The notes under the pieces: generated by a model | Told to the model about the DNA's origin: nothing | The model's input: the letters and a program-made list of their open reading frames with translations, nothing else | The model's database searches: none | DNA from: Komagataeibacter oboediens | Lineage (GTDB): Bacteria > Pseudomonadota > Alphaproteobacteria > Acetobacterales > Acetobacteraceae | NCBI RefSeq assembly: GCF_003207815.1 | Contig: NZ_NKTX01000006.1 | Span: 1-64,000, forward strand | Direction: 5' to 3' | DNA length: 64,000 nt | Translations under genes and position numbers: made by a program | In this document: positions 1 through 10,224 of the stretch, one piece after another | How positions within the stretch are numbered: the first letter of the stretch is position 1 | Layout: each line of letters starts with the position of its first letter

Positions 1-287
1 CAAGGGCGGGTCGGCTGGCCGAACAACTCGGCCGACTGGACTTTGTCATCCTCGACGAACTGGGATACCTGCCCTTTGCCCAGTCTGGCGGACAGTTGCT
101 GTTCCATATGATCAGCCGCCTTTATGAACAGACCTCGGTCATTGTCACCACGAACCTGTCCTTCGGTGAATGGGCCAGTGTATTCGCCGACGCCAAGATG
201 ACCACGGCACTGCTCGACCGTCTGACCCATCACTGCGACATCATCGAGACAGGGAACGAAAGCTGGCGGTTCAGGAACCGTAACTGA
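1..287 (+). CDS. istB: IS21-family transposition helper ATPase IstB, C-terminal part
   Basis: This is the 3' end of an IstB-like AAA+ ATPase, the helper protein of IS21-family transposition, cut by the left edge of the window. The open frame runs unbroken from base 3 to a TGA at 285-287. It contains the Walker B signature [11 protein letters not shown], a [14 protein letters not shown] stretch and the sensor region [10 protein letters not shown], all typical of IstB. The end, WRFRNRN, is also in keeping with the family. The transposase gene (istA) would lie upstream, outside the window. The terminal repeats at 371-417 follow 83 bases later, so this is the right-hand end of an IS inserted in bcsC. 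Confidence 0.93.
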   Translation, partial: RAGRLAEQLGRLDFVILDELGYLPFAQSGGQLLFHMISRLYEQTSVIVTTNLSFGEWASVFADAKMTTALLDRLTHHCDIIETGNESWRFRNRN

Positions 288-370
288 ACCTCTCTCCAGA
301 TCCATACCTGCCCCGGCCTGTCTCCTTACGCCTACGGCTTCAGGAGACAGGCCGGGCCTTCAACAGGGGG

Positions 371-417
371 TTAATATTGCATGCCGATCAGGGGTTATTT
401 TTGAGTGCCGATTGACA
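371..417. repeat. Right terminal inverted repeat region of the IS21-family element
   Basis: Read on the minus strand the element ends with TGTCAATCGGCACTC. Two tandem near-copies of about 24 bases follow each other inward, both beginning ATCGGCA and ending TAACCCC. Multiple terminal repeats next to a TGT end are an IS21-family trait. The boundary at 417 is also where BcsC homology stops. The left end and the target duplication are outside the window. Confidence 0.75.
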
Positions 418-2532
418 GACAATGCTTTCTCGTATCTGCTTGCGGGCGTCACGCTGCTGCGGTGTCAGATCCAGACCTTCTGCATCCAGTCGGTCCATGA
501 CACGCTGCGCGGCAGAAGGATCACCCAGTTGCACGAACGTTCCGCCATACGCCAGCGCCTGATCCACCTCCAGCGTACCGCCCGCCTGCGTCATGGCCCG
601 GTCCAGCACAGCAATGGCCTGGGCATTCGACGCATGGCGGCGCAGCATGGCATCCACGACCATCTGTCCACGCATGCCGTCGGGATCGGGGGCGACCGGC
701 ATGTCCTGCAGCATCGCCACGGCCTGTGCATCACTGGCAGGCAGCGCCTGAAGCCGTTTCCACAATGTCACCAGCGCCACGCCACGCGCCATATCGGGGG
801 TTATGGCGGCTGGTGGCATATGCGCCAGCAGCGCTGCGGCCCCGGACATGTCATGTGTCTGCATGGCGAACGCGAAACAGGCCTGAAGCGCATCCGTGCG
901 TCGAGACGCAGTATCACAGAAATGCTGCATCAATGTCTGGGCGCGATCCGTCTGGCCCAGCGCCACCAGCGCCTGGGCCAGATGCAGGTGATCCCAGCCG
1001 TTATCCGGCAACTGCCGCAACGCCTGTTCCAGCAGGGCCGCGCGCAGGCGCGGGTCGGTTGTCGCCTGTGCGCGGGCCTGCAGCAGCAGTCCCTCCAGCA
1101 CGGGCAGGCCCGCGTAATGCACGGCGCGCAGCCTGTTGATCTGCCGTGCCGCTTCCCCCAGCCTGCCTTCACGGATCAGGATGCCCGCAAGCCCGGCTTC
1201 GGCCGAAGGGTTGCCCGGCGAGAGGCGCAACAGGTCCGTCCAGGCCACTTTTGCGGCCGGCCAGTCGTGCCGCGCTTCCAGTATGATGGCGCGGACCTGA
1301 ACGGTATCGGCAATCCGGCCGTGCCTTTTTTCAATTTCTTGCAACAGGGCCCATGCACGGTCGTATTCACGGTGCGACACCAGTTGCCACATCTGCGGCA
1401 GCGCCGGGTCATTTTCCGGGGCGTCAAGGGCCACAAGCGCACTGTGGATTTCGACATTGGCCGGATCCAGCGCCACGGCCTGCGTCAGCAGCGCCCGGGC
1501 CTTTGTCATGTCTCCACGCCGTTGCGCGACAAGGCCCAGCCCCTCGGTCGCGGCAGCGCGGACGGATGGCTCATCCACACAGTCCTGAAACGCGGCTTCC
1601 GCCTGGTCCAGATCGTTATGCGCCAGCGCCGTAAACCCCGTATTGACCCGCTGCATGCGCTCAATCTGCTGCATGCGCTGGCTGATCACCGTGTCATCGG
1701 GGTGAATGTCCAGCCATGCCCGGTAATAGGGCGCGGCCTGCGGGTCCACCCCCATCCAGTCCAGCGTCCTGCGCCATACCTGAACCGCTTCATCACGGAT
1801 CCTGGACGACGTATCGGGCGATGTCGCAAGCGCACGCATGTCGGCAAGTGCTTCAGGGCGGGAAACGGGCCGGTATCCCAGCGACTGATCCAGGGCGATG
1901 CGGGCTTCCATGTCGTGTGGCCCGATTGACAGCAGGGTTCTCAGCCGCCGAACGGCATCGTCATATCCCAGTGGCGCCCCCGACAGGACGCGGTCATATT
2001 CCACCTCCAGCGCGGGGGGCAGCAAAGGCTGAGGAAACAGGGCACGATACTGGAACATCGCCTGCGTAGCGTGCCCGGCGTCCGCCGTGGCGCGCGCATG
2101 CGCAAGGGCTGCCCTGTCGACCGGTGGCTGCGCGATCCACTGCCGCAGGGCCGCGATCTGTTCGGTGGACCCATGCGCGTTTTCAAGCCTGAGCAGGGTC
2201 TGGCGCGCGGCTGCGGGGTCGCCCTGATGCGCCTGTACCGCACCCAGCATCAGCAGGGCCTCGATATTGTCCGACTGGATCTGCAACGCACGCTGCAGGG
2301 CATGCAGGGCGTGCGTGTCCTCGTCATGGTTGATCCAGAAATACCCTTCCTCGATCTGCTGGTTGACGATCCCCTCGGCATAGCTGACTGACGGAGGCAC
2401 AGCGGCCCGTGCCGCCCCCACCGTCCCCAGCATGCCAATCGCGCCCGCCAGCATGATGCGCCTGCACGCCGCCACAAGGCTGGTGCCAGAAGAAAGAAAC
2501 TGCCGGTACGGCACGGATGGGTCAGGGTGCAT
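388..2532 (-). pseudogene. bcsC: Cellulose synthase outer-membrane/TPR subunit BcsC, truncated by IS21 insertion
   Basis: BcsC carries the cellulose chain through the periplasm and outer membrane: an N-terminal TPR scaffold leads to a C-terminal beta-barrel. Here only 705 native codons remain: a signal peptide ending near GAARAA (about residue 44), then TPR-type helical repeats to the end. Codons 706-714 (CQSALKNNP) are read from the IS end, which also supplies the TGA at 388-390. Full-length BcsC is about 1,200-1,300 residues, so the barrel domain is missing from this reading frame. The gene begins 15 bases after the bcsAB stop, in the same operon. The rest may lie beyond the IS, outside the window. 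The protein as encoded should not form an export channel. Confidence 0.9.
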
Positions 2533-2547
2533 TGATCGATTTTTCTG

Positions 2548-5500
2548 TTACAGATTGCCGGTCAGGTCATCATTGAGAACCCGCCTACGGCTGCGCGCGC
2601 GCAGCACGGACATGGCGCAGGACGTACCCGCGACGCTGCCGATGACACCCAGCAGGTACAAAAGGAACGGATGTCCACCCAGATACCAGTCGGGCCACAT
2701 CCACGCCGGCATGTACCCCTCCGTATAGGCGCTGGAGGTGCGGTAATTATCCAGCCGCGCCCCGTGCCGCACCACCATGTCCCCCTGGAAACGTTCGCCC
2801 TGGGCCGGGTCGCGCAGGTCCCTCGCCATGGCCGACAGCGCATCGGGTGTCGCACCCAGCAGCGCCACGACCGAGTGGTGCGGCGCGAATGGCGACTGCG
2901 CTGCGACCAGCGCCCCTTCATCCAGACTGCCCGGCGGATTGGCCGCCCCCATCCCGACCAGATGGCGCACCCATTGCCCTGTCTTCACGCTCCATGTCCC
3001 GCCGGTACGGTAACCGGCCCGCGCCAGCGCCTGCGCCGCCGCGCCAAGCTGGTCAAAGGGCGAGATGACCAGCAGGTCCCCGGCCTGTTTTCCCCCTGCG
3101 TGCATGTCCGTCGTATCGACATGCAGGCCGGTGACCGGATACTGGTCCACAGCCCCAAGGAAGCCCATGAGGTCCAGAAAGGCACCCTGCGTTGCGGGTG
3201 CCGGGTCCGGCGGCAGCAGGACGGTCGTCTGCGACAGATCCGCCATGCGCGAAAACGGAAAGCCCGACATGGCGAACAGCTTCACACTGGGCAGGACCGC
3301 CAGATGCCGCGATGCCGACAGGTCGATTGTCGAGGACGGATCAAGCCCGACCTCACTGACGGCAGGCCCCTCTCCCCCGCCGTTCCGGGCGCGGACATTA
3401 AAATAGACCGACAGGACATTCTGTTCCTTCAGCACCCATGACGGCAGTTCCACATCATGTTCAACCAGCCCGTCATGCCTGCCGAACGGATTGAGCGACC
3501 ATGAAACCAGCGGATAGGAATGGAGGAACATGCCATTGAGCATGACATCCACCTCGGAATGGTGACGATCCACCAGCGCGCCGGGCGGCGCCCTGACCCG
3601 CAGGCGCGCGATAAAAGGCTTCGAACGCCATGTATGCAGGTCGGGCGGCACGGCAAACGGAATATCGACCACCATGGGCTCAAACCCGGCCCGGTGCAGC
3701 TGCGTATCAGGCAGCAGGTCACCAAGGCGCACCGGATGATCCGTCGGCAGAAGGCCCGGGGCGTCATACGGCCTGCGCGCAGGGGGCGTCACGTCGGGCG
3801 CTGTAGCCTGCGTGCCATCAACCTGAAGCTGTGGCGCGCCCATAACCAGCGCGCGCGCCGCCGTGGCCACATCCGTATCCGTGCGTCCGCTGACCACCAG
3901 CACGGTGCCGAACACGTCATGCGGATTGGGGATTTCAGCCACGACCGGTCCCGCAGGCATGTTCCCCCACGGCCCCGGCAGTCCGACCCCGACCGCAATG
4001 GCATTGCCCGGCCCGGACAGTGCGGGCGCAACCGCGAAGTGGATACGCCGGTCATGCAGCTTCATGCCCAGCCATGAAGCAACCATACCGGCCGCCGCCT
4101 GCACCTGCGTGCTGGTGGTGGGCTTCAGCACGAAGGTCACGGGAGCTGTTCCCGCCATGCCACGATCCACCAGCGGATATGGCAGGGCGGACAGCAGCCG
4201 GTGCGGCATCAGCTGGACCGTTGTAAATGACAGCGTGGACTCCGGATCAATGACGACCTCCAACCCCGTCGCCTTCATGGGCAGGCCCACATCCGCAGGC
4301 GGCTGCGCATCAGGGCCACATGCGCTGGCCGGGAAGGTGGCGCCCGCCCCCTGTCGCGCGACAAGGCGGAAATTGAAGCGGTTGCGCGTATCGAACAGCA
4401 GCGGACTGACCGGCAGGTCCACAGGCCCGAACCGGCCATTACCCGGCGTGCAGACAACACCCACAGGCTGGTCATTCAGCATGACGGCAATCGCCGCCTG
4501 CCCTGTCGTCGGGGGCAGACTGACGCTGCCGGACAGGCTGAGCCGTGCGCTGCGGATGATCTTGTCCCGGCCTACATCCGCGTCCATCCCGTATATCGGG
4601 GCCATGGCGCGCAGCAGCATCGGCTGGAACTGGCCCAACTGGGTAAAGGTTCGGCTGACCGTTACCGGTGTCCGGGACACATGCGCCGCGTCGGCCTGTG
4701 TCATGTGTTCATCATCAAACACCGCAACGGCATTATCCGCGTCCCTGTCCGCAACAGGGGTGTCCACGTCAGTTGCCACGGCGGAGGGGGCCGCCGGAAC
4801 CTGCGCCCATGCCGTCATGCCCGTTGCCAGTACCAGGCACATCGCCATGACACCGGTTGCCGCCCCGCGCGGGCGGCGGGTCGGCTGTATGACAAGGCGT
4901 TCCTTGGGCAGGACGGCTTCCTTTTCCCTGCCCGTCACGCCCGGGGTGGATGCCGGGGGCTTTTTCGTTTCCCCATCCCGGGGGGATGGCAGGAACAGCG
5001 CAAGGATGCTGAGCAGGACGGTATAAAAACTCCGTACCGGGTTGTCGGGCGGGAAATCGGACCATTGCGCCCAGGCATCGTCCCGGCCGAAAACCAGTTC
5101 CACGACCTGTTCTTCCTGTGCCAGCCCGTCTATCGCCCATTTCAGGTGCACGGTGCTGTCCGTCCGCGCGATGACAACCGCGCGCACGGCCGCGGAACAA
5201 CCAGCCAGCGTCCAGCTGACGGTCACGCCATGCCCGACCGGAAACCGGTCCGCCGCATGCAGGCTGACACAGCATCCCCCCATGGACACGTCACGGGTAT
5301 GACAGGCGAACTGCTGGTGATCATCGGTAGCCAGATGCACGGGCAGCTTCGCCTGCACGCGATGACAGGTGCGCCGCTGCCGGGTTTCCCGTGCCACTGC
5401 GATCGAGCCCATGACAATGGTCAGGCTGAACAGGATCCACAGGCTGTTCATGGCCATGGCGCGGAACACCAGCGTTTCGTGATAATGCACGCACGCCGAC

Positions 5501-7035
5501 CACACCCCCATGGCCAGCCCCGTCATCAGCGCCATGGCGATGATGATGTTGGGATAGACCGCACGCCAGTCGAAATACCCGTGTTCCAGCAGACCGCCCT
5601 TGTCGGTGACGTTGAACTTGCCCTTGTGCGGCGCGATCAGGGTAATGAAGGTCATGCGCACCAGAAAGGGCGCCAGCACGGTTTCGTACAGCTCGCTCCA
5701 GAATGAATACCGCCACCGCCCCTGCAGGCGGGACATGGTCATGGTCGTATGGAACAGATGCGGCAGGGCATAGACCGCAAGTTCATACGGTGACGCCGCG
5801 ATCATGGTCACGCCCAGAAACAGGTACCCCAGCGGCGCCAGCAGGAACAAAAGGCGCGATACCGAAAACAGGTAATGCGTGGCGGCCGCGAAATAGCATA
5901 TCCGCTGTGTCAGCTTCAGCCCCGGCCCGGTCAGGGGATTGTCGATACGCAGCATCTGGAACATGCCACGCGCCCAGCGCATGCGCTGCCCGATCTGCAT
6001 GCCCAGGGTTTCCGTCTCCAGCCCCGCCGCCATCGGTTCACGCAGATAGGCCGATCCCCACCCCTGGCGCTGCATGCGCAGGGCGGTGTGGGCGTCCTCG
6101 GTCACCGTTTCGGTAGCGAACCCGTTGATCGACATGATGGCCTTGCGCCGCAGCACCGCGCACGACCCGCAGAAAAATGTCGCGTTCCAGTAATCGTTCC
6201 CGTCCTGCAGAAGCCCGTAGAACAGGTTCGTCTCGGGCGGGATTTCGCGCCCACGGCTCATGTTGCGCTGGAACGGATCGGGCGAATAGAAATGATGGGG
6301 CGTCTGCAGCAGCGCAAGGTTGGGGTCCGCCACCATCCACCCGATCGTCTTTTTCAGAAAGCTGCGGACCGGCACGTGATCACAGTCGAAAATGGCGATC
6401 AGGTCGCCCGTCGTGATCTCCAGCGCATGGTTCAGGTTGCCGGCCTTCGCATGGTTGTTGTGCATGCGGGTGATGTAGCCGGCACCGGACTGGTGCGCGA
6501 AATCCCTGAACGCGGCACGCCTGCCGTCATCAAGGATATAGACATTCAGCTTGTCCGCCGGCCAGTCCAGCGCAAGGCAGCCCAGCACCGTGGTGCGGAC
6601 AATGGACAGGTCCTCGTTATAGGTCGGGACATAGACATCGATCACCGGCCAGTGCGACGTGTCCTCCGGCAGGGGATGGACCGTCCGCCGCAGCGGCCAC
6701 GCAAGCTGGAAATAGGTCAGGCCGACGCGGATGGTCGTATAGATTTCCCCCAGCGCAAGCGCCAGGACCATGATGGTCTGCAACACACCGGAAAAATCGA
6801 GCGTCGAGGTAAAACGCCACACCAGATACCGGGTGGAGACAAAAATGGACAGGAACATGAGGAAACAGCGCGACCAGCGTTCATGATGCCGCCGCACGAG
6901 GAAAAACAGCACGACACCCCCAATCGCGACGAATAACTGCCGGTCGGTTGGCAGATACGTCAGACTGGAGACAAGCAGCAAAACAACAAACACAAGCGCC
7001 AGAAGGCCTGTGTATACTGATTTTTTATTAACCAT
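2548..7035 (-). CDS. bcsAB: Fused cellulose synthase BcsA-BcsB
   Basis: This single 1,495-residue protein joins the catalytic subunit (UDP-glucose to beta-1,4-glucan, inner membrane) to the periplasmic BcsB subunit. The BcsA half shows N-terminal membrane segments (about 7-27, 34-47, 57-70, 82-100) and the GT2 motifs DDG 169-171, DCD 217-219, TED 312-314 and QRMRW 350-354. A PilZ c-di-GMP domain follows near 570-670, with an RQRR..HR arm and DVSMGG. An internal hydrophobic segment near 745-765 leads into the BcsB half, which ends in a membrane helix near 1455-1478. The fusion is characteristic of Komagataeibacter. With bcsC directly downstream and no cmcAx, ccpAx, bcsX or bcsY visible, it resembles the minimal third-type operon. 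BcsD, if present, would be beyond the IS. Confidence 0.97.
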   Translation of the reverse strand: MVNKKSVYTGLLALVFVVLLLVSSLTYLPTDRQLFVAIGGVVLFFLVRRHHERWSRCFLMFLSIFVSTRYLVWRFTSTLDFSGVLQTIMVLALALGEIYTTIRVGLTYFQLAWPLRRTVHPLPEDTSHWPVIDVYVPTYNEDLSIVRTTVLGCLALDWPADKLNVYILDDGRRAAFRDFAHQSGAGYITRMHNNHAKAGNLNHALEITTGDLIAIFDCDHVPVRSFLKKTIGWMVADPNLALLQTPHHFYSPDPFQRNMSRGREIPPETNLFYGLLQDGNDYWNATFFCGSCAVLRRKAIMSINGFATETVTEDAHTALRMQRQGWGSAYLREPMAAGLETETLGMQIGQRMRWARGMFQMLRIDNPLTGPGLKLTQRICYFAAATHYLFSVSRLLFLLAPLGYLFLGVTMIAASPYELAVYALPHLFHTTMTMSRLQGRWRYSFWSELYETVLAPFLVRMTFITLIAPHKGKFNVTDKGGLLEHGYFDWRAVYPNIIIAMALMTGLAMGVWSACVHYHETLVFRAMAMNSLWILFSLTIVMGSIAVARETRQRRTCHRVQAKLPVHLATDDHQQFACHTRDVSMGGCCVSLHAADRFPVGHGVTVSWTLAGCSAAVRAVVIARTDSTVHLKWAIDGLAQEEQVVELVFGRDDAWAQWSDFPPDNPVRSFYTVLLSILALFLPSPRDGETKKPPASTPGVTGREKEAVLPKERLVIQPTRRPRGAATGVMAMCLVLATGMTAWAQVPAAPSAVATDVDTPVADRDADNAVAVFDDEHMTQADAAHVSRTPVTVSRTFTQLGQFQPMLLRAMAPIYGMDADVGRDKIIRSARLSLSGSVSLPPTTGQAAIAVMLNDQPVGVVCTPGNGRFGPVDLPVSPLLFDTRNRFNFRLVARQGAGATFPASACGPDAQPPADVGLPMKATGLEVVIDPESTLSFTTVQLMPHRLLSALPYPLVDRGMAGTAPVTFVLKPTTSTQVQAAAGMVASWLGMKLHDRRIHFAVAPALSGPGNAIAVGVGLPGPWGNMPAGPVVAEIPNPHDVFGTVLVVSGRTDTDVATAARALVMGAPQLQVDGTQATAPDVTPPARRPYDAPGLLPTDHPVRLGDLLPDTQLHRAGFEPMVVDIPFAVPPDLHTWRSKPFIARLRVRAPPGALVDRHHSEVDVMLNGMFLHSYPLVSWSLNPFGRHDGLVEHDVELPSWVLKEQNVLSVYFNVRARNGGGEGPAVSEVGLDPSSTIDLSASRHLAVLPSVKLFAMSGFPFSRMADLSQTTVLLPPDPAPATQGAFLDLMGFLGAVDQYPVTGLHVDTTDMHAGGKQAGDLLVISPFDQLGAAAQALARAGYRTGGTWSVKTGQWVRHLVGMGAANPPGSLDEGALVAAQSPFAPHHSVVALLGATPDALSAMARDLRDPAQGERFQGDMVVRHGARLDNYRTSSAYTEGYMPAWMWPDWYLGGHPFLLYLLGVIGSVAGTSCAMSVLRARSRRRVLNDDLTGNL

Positions 7036-7504
7036 TACCGATCATTCACTAATAAAATCAGATTTATTAATTTTATTATTGATTTTTATTTTTTTCATTC
7101 CAGCGGGGGGCATCTGAAATCTGTCCTGTCCGTTTAATTGACCTCACTGTTTTGTCAATATCTTTAAAAAAAACAGACAATATTGATGCCACAATTGTAG
7201 AATCTACCCATTATGGAGGATAATATTCCTAATATATTCCGTTTTATCCTCTTTCCTCTGGCATCAGGATGCATCTTATACATATCCCTGATGCATACGC
7301 ATGCCATCGTACGACCGGGCAGTCGCCCCGCATCGATAACCTGGCTGAATATGTTCAGATACAATCAGGGGTAGAAAAGTATTTTCTTGATTACAACCGC
7401 TTGCCATTCCGGCGCATGAAATAAATATAAATCTGTATTATCCCCATATGGAACAGGCCGGCAGGGCGCTACAGCCGACCGATCCCGTCAGTTTCGAACT
7501 GACA
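7036..7504. other. AT-rich intergenic region upstream of bcsAB
   Basis: About 470 bases, much more AT-rich than the flanking genes, lie between the rpsA terminator and the bcsAB start. The stretch 7045-7100 is almost only A and T. It must hold the bcsAB promoter, but I cannot pick out a convincing -35/-10 pair or a c-di-GMP riboswitch. A 66-codon frame at 7164-7364 (minus) lacks a ribosome site and family resemblance, so it is not called. Confidence 0.6.
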
Positions 7505-7505
7505 T

Positions 7506-7543
7506 AAAAAAAGGGGAGATGCATTGCTGCACCTCCCCCTTTC
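7506..7543 (-). terminator. Rho-independent terminator of rpsA
   Basis: On the minus strand, GGGGGAG and CTCCCC form a stem flanked by A-rich and T-rich sequence, with a 14-base loop, and end in a run of seven T. It lies about 50 bases past the rpsA stop codon. Confidence 0.88.
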
Positions 7544-7591
7544 CGGCATGGCGTCCGGCCTGCATCAACAGGCCAGACAGTCCATCTGGTA

Positions 7592-9307
7592 TCAGTTCTC
7601 GGCGTTACGACGACGGATCGCGGCACCCAGAATGTCACCCAGCGAAGCCCCGCTATCGGACGAACCGTAGTCGGAGATGGCCTGCTTGTCTTCCTCGACC
7701 TCACGGCCACGGATGGTCAGGGCCAGCTTGCGGGCTGCGCGGTCAACCGACACGACCTTCGCATCGACGCGTTCACCAACGGCGAAACGCTCCGGACGCT
7801 GGTCGGCCTTGTCACGGGCCAGTTCTGCACGGCGGATGAAGCCGGTCAGCACATCATCAACCTTCACCTCGATGCCGTTCGACTGAACAGCGGTGACGAT
7901 GCAGGTCACGATCGCGCCCTTCTGCACCTTGCTCAGCGTGTCAGCAGCGGGGTCTTCCTGCAGCTGCTTGATGCCCAGCGAGATACGTTCCTTCTCCACG
8001 TCCACATCCAGAACCTTGGCCTTCACGACCTGGCCCTTTTCGTAGTGGCTCATGGCGACTTCGCCCGGCTCGTCCCAGGACAGGTCGGACATGTGAACCA
8101 TGCCGTCGATGTCTGCGGACAGGCCAATGAACAGGCCGAATTCGGTGATGTTGCGGATTTCGCCTTCCACCACGGAACCAACCTTGTGTTCCTCGGCGAA
8201 CTGCTCCCACGGGTTGCGCTGCACCTGCTTCAGGCCCAGCGAGATGCGGCGCTTCGCGCTGTCCACATCCAGAACCATCACGTCGACTTCCTGCGAAGTG
8301 GCGACGATCTTGCCCGGATGGACGTTCTTCTTCGTCCAGGACATTTCGGACACGTGCACCAGACCTTCGACGCCCGGCTCCAGTTCCACGAATGCACCGT
8401 AGTCGGTGATGTTCGTGACGCGGCCGGTGTAGCGGGCACCCGGCGGGTACTTGATCGCCACGTTTTCCCACGGGTCAGCTTCAAGCTGCTTCATGCCCAG
8501 CGAGATACGCTGCGTGTCGGGGTTGAAGCGGATGACCTGTACGCGGACCGGCTGGCCGATCTGCAGGGCTTCGGACGGGTGGTTGATGCGCTTCCATGCG
8601 ATATCCGTCACATGCAGCAGGCCATCGACGCCGCCGAGGTCCACGAACGCACCGTAATCGGTGATGTTCTTGACCACGCCATCGAGGATCATGCCTTCCT
8701 TCAGGCCCTGGATCAGTTCGCTGCGCTGTTCCGCACGGGTTTCTTCCAGAACCGCACGACGCGACACGACGATGTTGCCACGCGCACGATCCATCTTCAG
8801 GATCTGGAACGGCTGGGGCACACCCATCAGCGGGGTCACGTCGCGCACGGGGCGGATGTCCACCTGGCTGCCGGGCAGGAACGCCATCGCGCCGCCCAGG
8901 TCAACGGTGAAGCCACCCTTGACGCGGCCATAGATGGTGCCGTTGACGCGCTGGTTGTTCTCGAACGCCTTTTCAAGGTTCGACCAGGCTTCCTCGCGGC
9001 GGGCCTTTTCGCGCGACAGGACGATGGACCCGTCACGGTCTTCGTACCGCTCGACAAACAGTTCGATAACGTCACCCGGCTTGACATCGGGGGTTACACC
9101 CGGCGGGCCGAATTCCTTCAGGGCGACGCGCCCTTCGCTTTTCAGGCCGACATCGACGATCGCGTATTCATCCGTCAGGCGGACGACGCGACCGGTGACA
9201 ACGGAACCGTCAAACGCGGAGTCGCGACCAAGGGTTTCCTCAAGAAGGGCGGCAAAGTCCTCGCCACCCTTATGGTCGGCGACGGGCTGTGTTGTGGCTG
9301 AAGCCAT
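7592..9307 (-). CDS. rpsA: 30S ribosomal protein S1
   Basis: S1 binds the mRNA leader and brings it to the 30S subunit. The 571-residue length and six successive S1 (OB-fold) repeats fit the alphaproteobacterial protein. Repeats are seen in blocks such as GRVVRLTDEYAIVDVG, the TDYGAFVDLGGVDGLLHV and TDYGAFVELEPGVEGLVHV pair, and TEFGLFIGLSADIDGMVHM. It is last in the aroA-cmk-rpsA order common in this group, with a 275-base leader after cmk that may carry its own promoter. A strong terminator follows. The start is MASATTQPVAD. Confidence 0.97.
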   Translation of the reverse strand: MASATTQPVADHKGGEDFAALLEETLGRDSAFDGSVVTGRVVRLTDEYAIVDVGLKSEGRVALKEFGPPGVTPDVKPGDVIELFVERYEDRDGSIVLSREKARREEAWSNLEKAFENNQRVNGTIYGRVKGGFTVDLGGAMAFLPGSQVDIRPVRDVTPLMGVPQPFQILKMDRARGNIVVSRRAVLEETRAEQRSELIQGLKEGMILDGVVKNITDYGAFVDLGGVDGLLHVTDIAWKRINHPSEALQIGQPVRVQVIRFNPDTQRISLGMKQLEADPWENVAIKYPPGARYTGRVTNITDYGAFVELEPGVEGLVHVSEMSWTKKNVHPGKIVATSQEVDVMVLDVDSAKRRISLGLKQVQRNPWEQFAEEHKVGSVVEGEIRNITEFGLFIGLSADIDGMVHMSDLSWDEPGEVAMSHYEKGQVVKAKVLDVDVEKERISLGIKQLQEDPAADTLSKVQKGAIVTCIVTAVQSNGIEVKVDDVLTGFIRRAELARDKADQRPERFAVGERVDAKVVSVDRAARKLALTIRGREVEEDKQAISDYGSSDSGASLGDILGAAIRRRNAEN

Positions 9308-9582
9308 GAGCTACTCGTAAATCCTGTAACCCTGTGCCACGCATGGGTGGACAGGGACAATCCTGCGCCCCCGCGTGCCCGCGCATGCGGGACATATGGG
9401 AACGGCTTGCCCGGCGGATATGCCACGACACGGTCGCGGCGCGCCTGACGGCCAACATTGAAACGCCATACCCCGCGCCACACGGGCGCGTGGGGCATAT
9501 ACCGTTGAGCACAGACACCCTATGGGCGGCGCATGTCAATAAAAACCCGCGATATGGGACCGGGTTCCCGCATAAAATCGTC

Positions 9583-10224
9583 CTAGCGCGTCATGCGCGC
9601 CACGATCCGCAGGGCTTCGGCCAGCACGTCATCCGCGCTCAGGCCATCAGTCTCGATGCGCACGGCGTCCTCGGCCGCGCGCAGGGGGGCGACGGCACGT
9701 TCTGAATCGGCCTGGTCCCGCGCCGCGATTTCGTGCTCGACACGGGTAATCTGTTCCTCGCGGTCGGGCGCGGCGGGATCGGTCGCAAGCTGTTCCCACC
9801 GCCGCGTGGCCCGCGTGCGCGGGGAAGCCGTGATGAACAGCTTGACCGAGGCATCAGGGAAAATGACGGTCCCGATATCGCGTCCATCCAGCACCGCACC
9901 ATGTTCGCCTGCAAAACGCCGTTGCACGTCAACCAGCACGCGACGCACGGCGGGTTGTGCCGCGACAAGGCTGGCGGCGCGATCGACCTCGGGCACGCGC
10001 AGGTCGGTCCGGCTGAGGTCCTCCAGCCCGACACTGGCGGCAAATTCCTCCGCTGCCCCCTGTGCGGGGTCATGGCCCGCATCAATCATCCGTCGCCCCG
10101 TCGCGCGATACAGCAGCCCCGTATCGAGATATGGCAGGTCGAGTGCCTGCGCCAGCCGCTTCGCAAGGGTGCCCTTGCCTGCCGCCGCAGGGCCGTCAAC
10201 CGCTATGACCAGCCGCCGGGTCAT
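9583..10224 (-). CDS. cmk: Cytidylate kinase
   Basis: The enzyme phosphorylates CMP and dCMP with ATP in pyrimidine nucleotide metabolism (cytosol). The 213-residue protein opens with the P-loop GPAAAGKGT at 11-19, followed by YLDTGLLYRATG in the NMP-binding part and DGRDIGTVIFPDA further on, all Cmk signatures. Its ATG overlaps the aroA stop by four bases (ATGA), indicating translational coupling. It lies between aroA and rpsA, a widely conserved arrangement. Confidence 0.96.
   Translation of the reverse strand: MTRRLVIAVDGPAAAGKGTLAKRLAQALDLPYLDTGLLYRATGRRMIDAGHDPAQGAAEEFAASVGLEDLSRTDLRVPEVDRAASLVAAQPAVRRVLVDVQRRFAGEHGAVLDGRDIGTVIFPDASVKLFITASPRTRATRRWEQLATDPAAPDREEQITRVEHEIAARDQADSERAVAPLRAAEDAVRIETDGLSADDVLAEALRIVARMTR

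Noticed and set aside
412-1929. Long plus-strand open frame of 505 codons
   Set aside because: It is fully antisense to bcsC, with arginine/histidine-rich sequence typical of GC-rich shadow frames.
7164-7364. 66-codon minus-strand frame before bcsAB
   Set aside because: No ribosome site, no family pattern; lies in AT-rich control DNA.
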